Assembly (NCBI GenBank): GCA_003164035.1
Contig: PLRS01000071.1
Location: 145,701 to 209,700 of the forward strand
Source of the DNA: Bryobacterales bacterium
Lineage (GTDB): Bacteria; Acidobacteriota; Terriglobia; Bryobacterales; Bryobacteraceae
Reading direction: 5' to 3'
Length of the DNA: 64,000 bases
Part shown: positions 33,283-41,682 of the stretch, one piece after another
Layout: the number at the start of each line of letters is the position of its first letter
Numbering within the stretch: the stretch's first letter is position 1
Position numbers and translations under genes: made by a program
Notes under the pieces: generated by a model
Told to the model about the DNA's origin: nothing
The model's input: only the letters and a program-made list of their open reading frames with translations
Databases searched by the model: none

Positions 33283-34740
33283 ATGACGACATCCCGGCTT
33301 ACGGTTTGGTTAACTAGGCCAGCGGCGCGCCGGCGGACTTTTCGCCCGGCGATTGCGTGCTTCGTGCCGGTCATTTGGATGCTGTCGATTCCAGGATTGA
33401 CATGCGCCCAACCTGCCGCGGCCCAGGACGTGCCGCCCGTCGCCGGCGCTATTCAGGGTGCGGTGACGGACAGTTCCGGATCGGCGGTAGTGGCCGCGGT
33501 TGTCACATTGGAAGCTGGCGCGTCCGCCGGCCTGCGCACAACCATCACCGACGAAGCTGGATCTTTCCACTTTTCCGCCGTGCCGCCGGGAAGCTACGCC
33601 ATTACGATCAACGCCGGTGGGTTCGCGGTTTGGAAGGCGCCAACCGTTACGGTGGTTGCGGGACAGAATCGACCGTTGCCGCCCGCCGTACTGCAGGTGG
33701 CTTCCGCGTCCAGCAAGGTGGACGTCGGCCTCTCGCGGCACGAACTGGCGACCGAGCAAGTGAAGGCCGAGGAGCAGCAGCGTCTGTTAGGCATATTTCC
33801 GCACTTCTTCGTCGCCTATGAACCGAATCCGGCTCCGCTGACCGCGGCGCAGAAGTTTCAGCTTGGCTGGAAGACCATTATCGATCCGGTTCGGCTGTTG
33901 GGTACCGGGATCGCCGCCGGAATTCAGCAGAAGCGGAACACCTACCGCGAGTTCGGCCAGGGAACGGAAGGGTATGCCAAGCGGTTTGGGGCGCAATACG
34001 CCAACCGGGTGACCGACACCCTGATTGGCCACGTGCTAACCCAGTCGGTCTTTCATCAGGACCCACGCTACTTCTACAAGGGCACCGGCAGCGTCCGCTC
34101 GCGATTCCTCTATGCCATCGCGACCGCATTCGTTTGCAAGGGCGATAACGGACATTGGCAGGCCGATTATTCCGATGTCCTGGGCGGTCTGGCGTCCAGT
34201 GAGATCTCCACCCTTTACTATCCCGCCAGTTCGCGAACCGAACTGCGGCTCTTTCATAACGTCCTGGAGGGTTTCGGCGGCAGAGCGGCAGGCCATTTGG
34301 CCGAAGAGTTCGTGTTACGCAAGCTCACCACCCACGTGCCAAGCGCGGCGGCATCCACGTCCCTGCCGATTCTGCGCGAAGGAACGCCGGTATCGCTGAT
34401 TTCTGTCCAAGACTTGAGTTCGAAGACGGCGGCAAACGCGGGACCGATCGCCTTCGTGCTTGCCAGCGACCTTCAAGTGGGCGGCGTGGTCGTCGCCAAA
34501 GCCGGCTCCAGAGCGGAGGCCCAGGCAAGTTACGTCAGCGAGCCTGGAAACGATGGCAACGCGATGCGCGTACGACTCGAGCGCGTCCGCCTCAAGGTGG
34601 GCAACGCAGAGGTCCCCCTCAGAAGCACCACGCTACGTGCGGGCGATACCGCACTGGAATATCATCGCCTGGAAGACTCCGGCAGAATCGCCATCGTGCT
34701 GTACGTGGCGGCGAATACCCCACTCCCATCGGCACCGTGA
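33283..34740 (+). CDS. Exported protein with carboxypeptidase regulatory-like domain, unknown function
   Basis: 485 aa from the ATG at 33283, chosen because GGGGAGG lies just upstream; the frame opens earlier at 33211. The signal region is basic then hydrophobic (FRPAIACFVPVIWMLSIPG). Residues about 55-140 are a carboxypeptidase regulatory-like domain (IQGAVTDSSGSAVVAAVVTL, SFHFSAVPPGSYAITINAGG). The middle (FQLGWKTIIDPVRLLGTGIA, HVLTQSVFHQDPRYFYKGTG, ETRTELRLFHN-like RTELRLFHNVLEGFGG) matches a conserved acidobacterial region I know only as hypothetical. The C-terminal ~110 aa are beta-rich (GTPVSLISVQDLSSKTA, DLQVGGVVVAKAGSRAEAQ) and resemble the domain in the protein at 35000. Probably envelope-associated. 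Confidence 0.75.
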   Translation: MTTSRLTVWLTRPAARRRTFRPAIACFVPVIWMLSIPGLTCAQPAAAQDVPPVAGAIQGAVTDSSGSAVVAAVVTLEAGASAGLRTTITDEAGSFHFSAVPPGSYAITINAGGFAVWKAPTVTVVAGQNRPLPPAVLQVASASSKVDVGLSRHELATEQVKAEEQQRLLGIFPHFFVAYEPNPAPLTAAQKFQLGWKTIIDPVRLLGTGIAAGIQQKRNTYREFGQGTEGYAKRFGAQYANRVTDTLIGHVLTQSVFHQDPRYFYKGTGSVRSRFLYAIATAFVCKGDNGHWQADYSDVLGGLASSEISTLYYPASSRTELRLFHNVLEGFGGRAAGHLAEEFVLRKLTTHVPSAAASTSLPILREGTPVSLISVQDLSSKTAANAGPIAFVLASDLQVGGVVVAKAGSRAEAQASYVSEPGNDGNAMRVRLERVRLKVGNAEVPLRSTTLRAGDTALEYHRLEDSGRIAIVLYVAANTPLPSAP

Positions 34741-34765
34741 GCCGGCTTCAGCAGCCTTCGCGGAG

Positions 34766-34771
34766 TATAAT
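34766..34771 (+). promoter_or_regulatory. Consensus -10 box for a probably leaderless transcript
   Basis: TATAAT at 34766-34771 ends six bases before the GTG start of the ribbon-helix-helix gene at 34778, so transcription would begin at or next to the start codon. No good -35 is seen; TTCAGC (34747-34752) is weak and its 13-bp spacing is too short. Confidence 0.45.
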
Positions 34772-34777
34772 TATCTT

Positions 34778-34999
34778 GTGCGAGTCAAGACATCGATCAC
34801 ACTTCCGGCGGACCTCCTGGAGCGGGTCGACCGGATAGACTCCAACCGGTCCGCCTTTCTCGAGCGGGCCGCGCTTGTCTATCTCGCTCGCCTGGAACAA
34901 TCTCATCGGGACCGCAGGGACATCGCGATTATCAACCGTCACGCCCGGCGTTTAAACCGCGAAGCTCTGGAGACCCTCGAATACCAGATGCTGCCGTGA
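34778..34999 (+). CDS. Small ribbon-helix-helix DNA-binding protein (antitoxin-like)
   Basis: 73 aa from a GTG. VKTSITLPADLLERVDRIDS then NRSAFLERAALVYLARLEQ is a classic ribbon-helix-helix: a beta strand for minor/major-groove contact, then two helices. The C-terminal 30 residues (RDIAIINRHARRLNREALET) form a basic helix like the toxin-binding tails of type II antitoxins, but no toxin gene follows. The next gene is convergent and its stop abuts this stop directly. It may be an orphan antitoxin or a small repressor. Confidence 0.75.
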   Translation: MRVKTSITLPADLLERVDRIDSNRSAFLERAALVYLARLEQSHRDRRDIAIINRHARRLNREALETLEYQMLP

Positions 35000-35971
35000 T
35001 CAGATCGTGACTGCGTTCTCCAGCGAGAAGGTCAGCACGGTTTCCGAGGGCACTTTCACCGCGGGACCTTTGGTGATCGCGGACACGCCGGTGCCGGCGG
35101 CGGCTCCGCTACCGGCGCCGATGGCGGCACCCTTGCCGCCGCCGGCGATGGCGCCGATGATGGCGCCGGCCACCGCTCCGCCGCCGGCCATGGTTCCGGT
35201 CTTGGTACCCTTCCCCGAGTCGCTTTGTTTGGAGATGGTCTGCGTGTTGACGTCCACCATTTTGCCATCCACCTTCACCGACCACAGCGACAGAGTGACG
35301 TCGGCCTTCCCGGTCAGCTTACCGGAATCGTGCGCATCCACCAGCTTGACCACGGCATCGGCGCCGCGGGGAACCAGCGTCATGCCGTTGTAGGTGAGCG
35401 GATCGGAGATGCTGGCGCGGAAGGTCTGTCCGACGGTAGCCTGGCTCGAATCCACGGCGTCGATCATGCGCACGGAGATGCTGGTGCCGGCGGGAAGCTC
35501 CACCGGAGCGCGCGGCGGCGCGGGACCGTTAGAGGGCGACGAGACGGAATTATCGTCGTCCGGGTGCAGGATGGTGGTATTGCGTTTGAGCGTGGGACGG
35601 TCGGGATCGTCGGAACCGGGTGAGGAAGACGGGTAAGAAGACGACGACGCCGTGTCCGCCCGGCGCAGCGTTGGCTGGCCGCTATCGCTAGGATAGGATT
35701 GGGGATAGGACTGAGGCTGGGCTCTCCGCAGGGTGGGCTGGTTGGGGTCGTTGGCCGGTGCGCTCGAGCCGTTGGCGGCGCCGCTGAACTCGATGCGGGC
35801 AACATCCGACACTTCGAGTGTCATGATCTGGTCGGCCACTTCGACCTTGACCTGGCGCGGCGAACCGCCCAGATAGGTGCCGTTGATAACTCGGCCGTTC
35901 TTGAGAGTGATGACGTCGGCGAAAGCGGTGGTCGCAAGGGCCAGACCCATCACCAGATATAGCAGGCGCAT
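35000..35971 (-). CDS. Exported hypothetical protein with glycine-zipper segment
   Basis: 323 aa with a signal peptide (MRLLYLVMGLALATTAFA). Residues 19-65 resemble a small beta domain (VITLKNGRVINGTYLGGSPR, VEVADQIMTLEVSDVARIEF). A low-complexity linker follows with a repeated (Q/R)PTLRRA or RPTLKRN motif, three times. Residues about 155-235 form a beta domain (LPAGTSISVRMIDAVDSSQA, LVPRGADAVVKLVDAHDSG). The C-terminus has a glycine-zipper membrane-associating stretch (GGGAVAGAIIGAIAGGGKGA). Such proteins are common in acidobacterial envelopes; the function is unknown. Confidence 0.8.
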   Translation of the reverse strand: MRLLYLVMGLALATTAFADVITLKNGRVINGTYLGGSPRQVKVEVADQIMTLEVSDVARIEFSGAANGSSAPANDPNQPTLRRAQPQSYPQSYPSDSGQPTLRRADTASSSSYPSSSPGSDDPDRPTLKRNTTILHPDDDNSVSSPSNGPAPPRAPVELPAGTSISVRMIDAVDSSQATVGQTFRASISDPLTYNGMTLVPRGADAVVKLVDAHDSGKLTGKADVTLSLWSVKVDGKMVDVNTQTISKQSDSGKGTKTGTMAGGGAVAGAIIGAIAGGGKGAAIGAGSGAAAGTGVSAITKGPAVKVPSETVLTFSLENAVTI

Positions 35972-36024
35972 AATCTCCCCCGGAAATCTCTCCCATTGTA
36001 CGACGTGCCGCCCGGGCGTCCGGT

Positions 36025-36870
36025 TTACGGTAATGTTCTAGGCTGGCGGCCTCCGCCGACCAGTTTGCCGGCCACACGGCGCCCCCGGTCGAGCGCGCTA
36101 TGGTACAGCTCGCGGAACTGGCCCCGCGTCAACCCGCGGCCGCCGCTATAAAGCTTCTCCAGGCCCTTGCCAACTGCGTACGTGCCGGCATAGGCGATCG
36201 CTCCTTTGGGGATCAATCCACCACCAAAGGGGATCTTGCCGGCCAACTCGCGGGCGATGGCCCGCCAGCCGAATGCGCCGGCGGCAATCGACAGGATCTC
36301 GGCCTTCTGGTGCTGGAAGCCGACCTCGCCGCCGCTGGCGGCGGCGATTTGGAACGCCATGCGTACCTGGTTGACGGTCAGAAATGTCGTGTCCGAAGCC
36401 CACTCTCCGACTGCCCAGGGCAACTCGATCAGGTTGGGCAAAACGTCGGGCAGCGCGGTGGTAATGGCAAAGAGCGCGTTTTCCTTGGCCACGGCGTGAA
36501 CGATCCCATCCACCACGGCTTTACGGAACACCGGAAACCGGCGCGCCAAAGCCAGCTCGAACTCTTCGCGCTGGCTGAGAATCTCGACTACAGTAGCGGT
36601 GGGGTCGGGGTGAAGTCCGAACGCGCCGCGCGGAACGTCGATACCGGGTGCGCACAGGACCACTTCCACGTCGTCGGGAATCACCGGATCGGAAGCGCGG
36701 GACACGTTAGCGTCTCCCGGCCGGCACGCCAGGAAATCCTCCAATTGCGCATAGCCAAACCCGTCGGCCGCCACCAGGCCAATCCGCACCGGTATCCGCG
36801 CCCGGTGCAGCACCTCCTGCGGATTGAGGAGCGAAAACGCCGCGCGGGCCTGCTTGAGCATATCCAGCAT
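36025..36870 (-). CDS. DUF697-domain protein
   Basis: 281 aa from the ATG at 36870 (AGGTCC just upstream); the frame extends to 36933 but that part encodes a Pro/Arg-rich string unlike a start. The C-terminal half (FLTVNQVRMAFQIAAASGGE, AGAFGWRAIARELAGKIPFG, KGAIAYAGTYAVGKGLEKLY) is the DUF697/YcjF-type domain, which has short hydrophobic helices. The N-terminal half (RIPVRIGLVAADGFGYAQLE, DDVEVVLCAPG) looks Rossmann-like, but I see no GTPase P-loop. In other bacteria this domain accompanies dynamin-like or Era-like GTPases at the membrane. No partner is seen here. Confidence 0.7.
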   Translation of the reverse strand: MLDMLKQARAAFSLLNPQEVLHRARIPVRIGLVAADGFGYAQLEDFLACRPGDANVSRASDPVIPDDVEVVLCAPGIDVPRGAFGLHPDPTATVVEILSQREEFELALARRFPVFRKAVVDGIVHAVAKENALFAITTALPDVLPNLIELPWAVGEWASDTTFLTVNQVRMAFQIAAASGGEVGFQHQKAEILSIAAGAFGWRAIARELAGKIPFGGGLIPKGAIAYAGTYAVGKGLEKLYSGGRGLTRGQFRELYHSALDRGRRVAGKLVGGGRQPRTLP

Positions 36871-36978
36871 AAGGACCTGTCGCCATTTTAGCGCCCATAC
36901 GGGCCGGGGCCGCGGGCTCCGGGAATTCGGCACCCGGGTTTGGGATCGATCCGGTATGGGAGCCGGCCGTTGGCTGGT

Positions 36979-38208
36979 TCAAATTCCGGTGCCAGTAAAG
37001 CCGGCGGCTTGCGCTCCGGCTCGGGCGGCAAACGGCTTGCGGCAAAGCGCTTCCAGGTTGCGAAGCGCGGTCCAGAATACCGGCGCCGGATCGTCGGCGG
37101 CAAGAATGCCGCGCTCGTCGACGCCGCGGTGAGAGCGGAACCATTCTCTCAGGCCCAGCCGGCCATCCAGGAAATAGCGCGCCGAACTGACCAGGTCGCA
37201 ATCTTCGATCAGCAGCTTGCGGCCATGGCACGGCGCGGCGGCGCGGATATCTTGCCCGGTCATGTCCAGATACATGGCGCGGACCACGTCGTTGCCGTTG
37301 CCGTCGACAAACAGGCGGAAGGTGGCGCCCACGCGCGGGTTCACGTCGAGGAGTCTGTAGGTGCCGTCGCGCCGGTCGAAGCGAAAATCCATATCCACCG
37401 GACCTCGATAGCCGATCCCCGAGAGGAAGCCGGCGGCCAGATCGCGCACGGCCGGGTTGTCGGCCAGCACACCTAAACTGGTAAGCCCGCAGTAGGCCGG
37501 ACATTGGCGCAGCTTGCGGCCGGTGAATCCGATCCGGCACCGGCCCGCGTTGTCGAAGTAGCCGTTGAACATCCAGTTGGCGTCTTCGCCGCCGGGGATG
37601 TATTGCTGCAACATGAGGTTCGATTCGCCGGGCCGAGACGCGGCATAGAGCGCGGCCAGTTGCTCGCGGGTCCGGACCAGGAACATCCTGCGCCCGCCGG
37701 CGGGAGCCAGACTGCGTCCGGTAACGCCCTTGAACAGCAACGGCAGGCGGATGGTTTCCAGTTGGGCCAGCGCTTCCGCCAGCGAACGCGGGAAGGTGGT
37801 GAGCGCGGTCGGAACGCTGGCGGCGGAGGCCAACGCCTGCATGCGGCGTTTATCGGTGAGTGCGTCGGCCTGCTCCGCCGTGGGACCGCAAAGCTGGAAG
37901 TGCCGCTCGAGCGCCGCGGCGTGGCGGGCGGCGAACAGCGCGGTCCCGTCGGAAGTGGGAATCAGTATCGCCCGGCGCCCGATGGCGCCCGCGACACCGG
38001 CCAGGAACCGTAGCGACTCGCTCGGCGAATGAGCTTCCAGGTCCCAACGGAAGCGGCCGCGGGAATAGCGGGAATGGAAAGCGGGAGCGGCGCGGTGCGC
38101 GTCCAGTTGGAAGACCGGCACGCCCAGCCGGCCCAGGGTTCGGGTGACCGCCAATCCTCCGGGACGCGAGCAGCGGACTACCAGGACCGGAGTCGAGCCA
38201 TCAAACAC
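36979..38208 (-). CDS. ATP-grasp ligase-like protein
   Basis: 409 aa starting at a GTG (38208) that overlaps the end of the methyltransferase gene by 8 nt. The N-terminus (TPVLVVRCSRPGGLAVTRTL) is a pre-ATP-grasp Rossmann-like domain, and FQLDAHRAAPAFHSRYSRGR follows. The ATP-grasp fold is seen in TDKRRMQALASAASVPTALT, PLLFKGVTGRS (ATP-binding Lys), LMLQQYIPGGEDANWMFNGY and GPVDMDFRFDRRDGTYRLLD then VNPRVGATF (metal-binding Asp, Glu-equivalent and Asn). It should form an amide or similar bond from a carboxylate using ATP. With the overlapping methyltransferase it may modify a metabolite or an envelope polymer. The substrate is unknown. Confidence 0.8.
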   Translation of the reverse strand: MFDGSTPVLVVRCSRPGGLAVTRTLGRLGVPVFQLDAHRAAPAFHSRYSRGRFRWDLEAHSPSESLRFLAGVAGAIGRRAILIPTSDGTALFAARHAAALERHFQLCGPTAEQADALTDKRRMQALASAASVPTALTTFPRSLAEALAQLETIRLPLLFKGVTGRSLAPAGGRRMFLVRTREQLAALYAASRPGESNLMLQQYIPGGEDANWMFNGYFDNAGRCRIGFTGRKLRQCPAYCGLTSLGVLADNPAVRDLAAGFLSGIGYRGPVDMDFRFDRRDGTYRLLDVNPRVGATFRLFVDGNGNDVVRAMYLDMTGQDIRAAAPCHGRKLLIEDCDLVSSARYFLDGRLGLREWFRSHRGVDERGILAADDPAPVFWTALRNLEALCRKPFAARAGAQAAGFTGTGI

Positions 38209-39037
38209 GATCGTCCGCCTTCCGGGCCAGCACGACCGAGGTCGATCCGGCGCGGCGGAGCAGCGGCACGCCGCGGTCGGCGAGCGATTGCAATTGCCGG
38301 TCGATCCGCAGGCCGCGAGCCTCCGAAAAGAGGGGGTGCCCCAGGAACGTGAAGGGGCCAAAACCGATGGTATAGTCGACTGCCGACGGGAATCCGGCGG
38401 CGTGCAAGGCCCGCCGCAGACGGGAGCGCGAGCAGGTGGTGGGGCGCGGTTCGTCGCCGATCCAGCGGAAACGGCGGGCGGCGGTCAAAGCCAGGCGTTT
38501 GGCCGGGCCGGCTATCGGCAGCAGGCGCGGATCCAGCCAACAGTGCAGGGCGCGCGAATTATCGATATTGACGATCAGGCGACCGCCGGGTTTCAGGATC
38601 GCCGCCAGCCCTGCCAGCGGTTCGTCCAGCCGCGGCATCCATTCGAGCACGCCTACGGCTACGGCCAGGTCAAAAGACCGGAGTGGAAGGTCGAGACGGT
38701 TGACGTCGCCCCGTCGCACCCGGACCAGATGGGAAAGCCGTTCCGCTTCCACTGCGCTTTGAGTCTGTGCGACCATGCGCGGAGCGATGTCCACCGCCTC
38801 CACCCGCCAGCCGCGTTTGGCCAGGGCTACGGTCGCCATGCCGGCTCCGCAACCGATCTCAACGGCGCGTCCGCCGGCCGGCAAATCGACCGAGGCGATC
38901 AGGCTTAGGGCCGTGGCCAGCCGCCGGCGGTAAAGCTCGCCGTATAACGTGGGTTGGACGTAAATCTCTCGCCAGAAAGCGGCTTCCTTTTCGAAGTGCC
39001 GCTCCAAAAGCGTGGAATGGTCGCCTGCCGACAACAT
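38201..39037 (-). CDS. SAM-dependent methyltransferase (class I)
   Basis: 278 aa. Motif I is AVEIGCGAGMATVALAKRGW, followed by VEAVDIAPRMVAQTQ (acidic end of beta2), RRGDVNRLDLPLRSFDLAVA and AAILKPGGRLIVNIDNS (post-motif strand). The C-terminal part (ALHAAGFPSAVDYTIGFGPF, FLGHPLFSEARGLRID) is as in UbiE/Coq5-like metabolite methyltransferases. It is the first gene of a two-gene operon with the ATP-grasp protein (8-nt overlap). The substrate is unknown. Confidence 0.85.
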   Translation of the reverse strand: MLSAGDHSTLLERHFEKEAAFWREIYVQPTLYGELYRRRLATALSLIASVDLPAGGRAVEIGCGAGMATVALAKRGWRVEAVDIAPRMVAQTQSAVEAERLSHLVRVRRGDVNRLDLPLRSFDLAVAVGVLEWMPRLDEPLAGLAAILKPGGRLIVNIDNSRALHCWLDPRLLPIAGPAKRLALTAARRFRWIGDEPRPTTCSRSRLRRALHAAGFPSAVDYTIGFGPFTFLGHPLFSEARGLRIDRQLQSLADRGVPLLRRAGSTSVVLARKADDRV

Positions 39038-39230
39038 GCCGTGTCCTGAGTTTATTCCAGATACGCCTGATTTGTCAGGTACCCATTGTACCGATTACCT
39101 TCATGGAGTACTCGCCGGCGGCGTGGCGGTTCGCCTGCCGGTAATTACAGATAATCGCCTCTTTGATTCAGCATAATGTCAAGCGCGACTCAGTCTGTGC
39201 CAAAACGCGGCGATCCGATGAGTCTTACGT
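39038..39230. promoter_or_regulatory. Divergent gap with two small palindromes
   Basis: The gap separates the methyltransferase gene from the secreted protease gene. CCTGA-TTTG-TCAGG (39066-39079) and GGTAC-CCATT-GTACC (39078-39092) overlap slightly and could be operator sites. No firm promoter was identified. Confidence 0.35.
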
Positions 39231-41600
39231 ATGACCAATACTTGCCGAACGCTCGCAGGCCGGATCGCCGTACTGTCCTTCCTGCCGTTGGCGTTGCATG
39301 CTCAGGTGAACCCGCTCGGTCCGCTGGTGCACCACAGAGTGACGGAGGTGTCCGGCGAAACGGCGCGCCCGCTGAGTTGGGAAGCGTCGCTGGCCGCGCC
39401 TGCAGCGCTCGATTTGGGGGAGTTGCGCCGGGACGAAGCCGAAGTGGGTGGGCGGGATCCGCGTCGGACGATGGTCGGAGTGGAGCGCCGCCCGTATTTG
39501 GCATGGGAAGGCGAAGGGGCATGGGACACGCTCCCATCGGGCCAAGCGGTGTGGCGTCTGGCATTGCGCTCGGATGGCGCCCAGGGGATTCGCGTCCAGT
39601 TCTCGAACTTCCACCTGGACCGCGGCAACGTCTGGATTTACGCCGCCGATCGTTCGCAGGTGGCCGGCCCGTATGCGGGAGCGGGCATCGACGGGAGCGG
39701 CTCGTTTTGGAGCCATGCGATCTTTTCGGATACGGTCGTGATCGAATACGAAACCGACAGGCCCGGCGCGGCGCCTCCATTCACCATAGCCGGCATTTCG
39801 CACCTCAATGCGGTCGAGCAACTGATGTCCGCGGGCGCCTGCGAGCTGGATGTGAGTTGTTACGCGAGTTGGGTTTCGGTAGCGGGGTCGGTGGGCATGT
39901 ATATTTTCGAGAGTGGCGGCGCCACCTACGCCTGCAGCGGATCGCTGGTGAACAATACCAACAACGATTCCAAACCATATTTCCTGACCGCCGGCCATTG
40001 CATTTCGAGCGCAGCCATGGCGAGCACGGTAGAGGTCTACTGGAAATATCAGACTTCAACCTGCAACGGGACACCCCCCAGTCTGTCCAACCTTCCCACC
40101 AGTTTAGGCGCGACCTATCTCGCCAGCGGGACCATTGAGGAAGGCGACTACAGCTTGATCCGATTGTCCTCGATTCCCAATATCGACCTGGTATTCCTGG
40201 GGTGGAGCCCAAGCACGAGCGTGCTCCCGCTTTCGTCAGGCGCGACCCCAACCTCCGCGACGGTGACGGGCATTCACCATCCCGAGGCGGACTACACGCG
40301 CCTCTCTTTCGGTGTGCGGACGCCGGACGCCACCGAGCAGATCGGGACCGACACCGCGCCGGCAGACATGTATTACCAGATCGAGGAGACTCAGGGGCGG
40401 GTGGAGCCGGGCTCATCGGGGTCGCCGCTGTTTACCTCCGACCAGTTGATCGTCGCCACGCTAACCTATGCGCCGTCCGGAAGCGCTTGCTCGATTTCTC
40501 CGTTCACTGCAGGGTACGCCCGTTTTTCCGTAGCGTATCCGCAACTCAGCCAATACCTGGCTCCGGCGGGGGGTGGCACTTCGGGCGGTTCCACCGGATC
40601 CGGCTCGGGCAACTCGGGCTCCAACCCGGCGCCAACGGTGGGTGTTTGGCCCACAGCGCTGGCCAGTACCTGGGCCACGGGGACGGCCGCTCCATCCATG
40701 CAGACGGTCACCCTGACTACCACCGCTTCTGCGGCGACGGTCTTCACACTCAAAGCCAGTCAGACGTGGATCGCTCTCTCCGCCGCCAGCGCCACCGCAG
40801 CGCAGGGTAAGTCCGCTACGTTCGGAGTTACTTACAACACCCAGGCCTTTAGCGCCGCCGGTACTTACAGCGGCACGATCAATGTCAGTTCGGGCTCGGC
40901 CAGCGCTTCGGTTGCCGTGACTGTGACCGTGACCGCTCCTGCGCCCGTGTCCGGCGGTCCGACCGTCGTGGTGCCGTTCGTAGCCGATGGCGGCGGCGTG
41001 AGCACTATGTTCACGATTCTGAATCCTCATGCAACCGCCACCAATGCCTCCATCGCCTTCTTCTCCGACAACGGTGTGTCTCTAACTCTGCCTGTGGGCG
41101 CATCGACTGCGGCTTGGCAGAACCTGATTCTACCGGCCAACGGCGTAACCGTAGTGGCCACTTCCGGAACCTCCAGCCCCTCGAAACAAGGCTTCGCCAT
41201 CCTGCAATCGGGCGACCCGTCCAAGAAGCTGGCAATTATGGCGCAGGTCGGTGTGGATGAGGTCGCACCGTCCGCCGCCCTGACGCCGCCTTTCGTAATG
41301 CCGTTCAACGCCACGTCCGGCGCCACTACCACGGCATACTTGTACAATCCCAGCGCCAGTTCTCTCAATCTGTCCCTGGCCATTTACGACAACACCGGCA
41401 AGGCTCTTGGCTCCGGCCAGATCGCAATACCCGCCGGACAGCAAGGCGCCATCCCTATGTCGAAGTCCGCCGCCGGGTTCGGTAACACCCAAGGTACGCT
41501 GGTAGTCAGTGGATCCGGTCCCGTGCTCGCCATGGGCGTGCGTGTCGGGTCCGACGGCAGAATCGAGATGGTGCCGGCGCAGGCGGTGAATGCCCCCTAG
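39231..41600 (+). CDS. Secreted trypsin-like serine protease with C-terminal beta domains
   Basis: 789 aa with a signal peptide (RIAVLSFLPLALHAQ). Residues about 200-450 form a chymotrypsin-fold protease of the lysyl-endopeptidase kind: catalytic His256 in YFLTAGHC, Asp306 in EEGDYSLIRL and Ser396 in EPGSSGSPL, with cysteines arranged for disulfides. The N-terminal 180 aa are a propeptide-like beta region (QGIRVQFSNFHLDRGNVWIY). After a Gly/Ser linker, residues 475-580 look like an Ig/BACON-type domain (TAAQGKSATFGVTYNTQAFS) and 590-789 form a further beta-sandwich found in acidobacterial surface proteins (VVPFVADGGGVSTMFTILNP). It probably degrades protein outside the cell. Confidence 0.88.
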   Translation: MTNTCRTLAGRIAVLSFLPLALHAQVNPLGPLVHHRVTEVSGETARPLSWEASLAAPAALDLGELRRDEAEVGGRDPRRTMVGVERRPYLAWEGEGAWDTLPSGQAVWRLALRSDGAQGIRVQFSNFHLDRGNVWIYAADRSQVAGPYAGAGIDGSGSFWSHAIFSDTVVIEYETDRPGAAPPFTIAGISHLNAVEQLMSAGACELDVSCYASWVSVAGSVGMYIFESGGATYACSGSLVNNTNNDSKPYFLTAGHCISSAAMASTVEVYWKYQTSTCNGTPPSLSNLPTSLGATYLASGTIEEGDYSLIRLSSIPNIDLVFLGWSPSTSVLPLSSGATPTSATVTGIHHPEADYTRLSFGVRTPDATEQIGTDTAPADMYYQIEETQGRVEPGSSGSPLFTSDQLIVATLTYAPSGSACSISPFTAGYARFSVAYPQLSQYLAPAGGGTSGGSTGSGSGNSGSNPAPTVGVWPTALASTWATGTAAPSMQTVTLTTTASAATVFTLKASQTWIALSAASATAAQGKSATFGVTYNTQAFSAAGTYSGTINVSSGSASASVAVTVTVTAPAPVSGGPTVVVPFVADGGGVSTMFTILNPHATATNASIAFFSDNGVSLTLPVGASTAAWQNLILPANGVTVVATSGTSSPSKQGFAILQSGDPSKKLAIMAQVGVDEVAPSAALTPPFVMPFNATSGATTTAYLYNPSASSLNLSLAIYDNTGKALGSGQIAIPAGQQGAIPMSKSAAGFGNTQGTLVVSGSGPVLAMGVRVGSDGRIEMVPAQAVNAP

Positions 41601-41682
41601 GGGCTGCAGAGCCTGACTAGGGTTCCGAGCGCCGCGCATAGCCGGGCCCGGCAAGCTCTGTCATACTGAAATCTCAGTTCCC

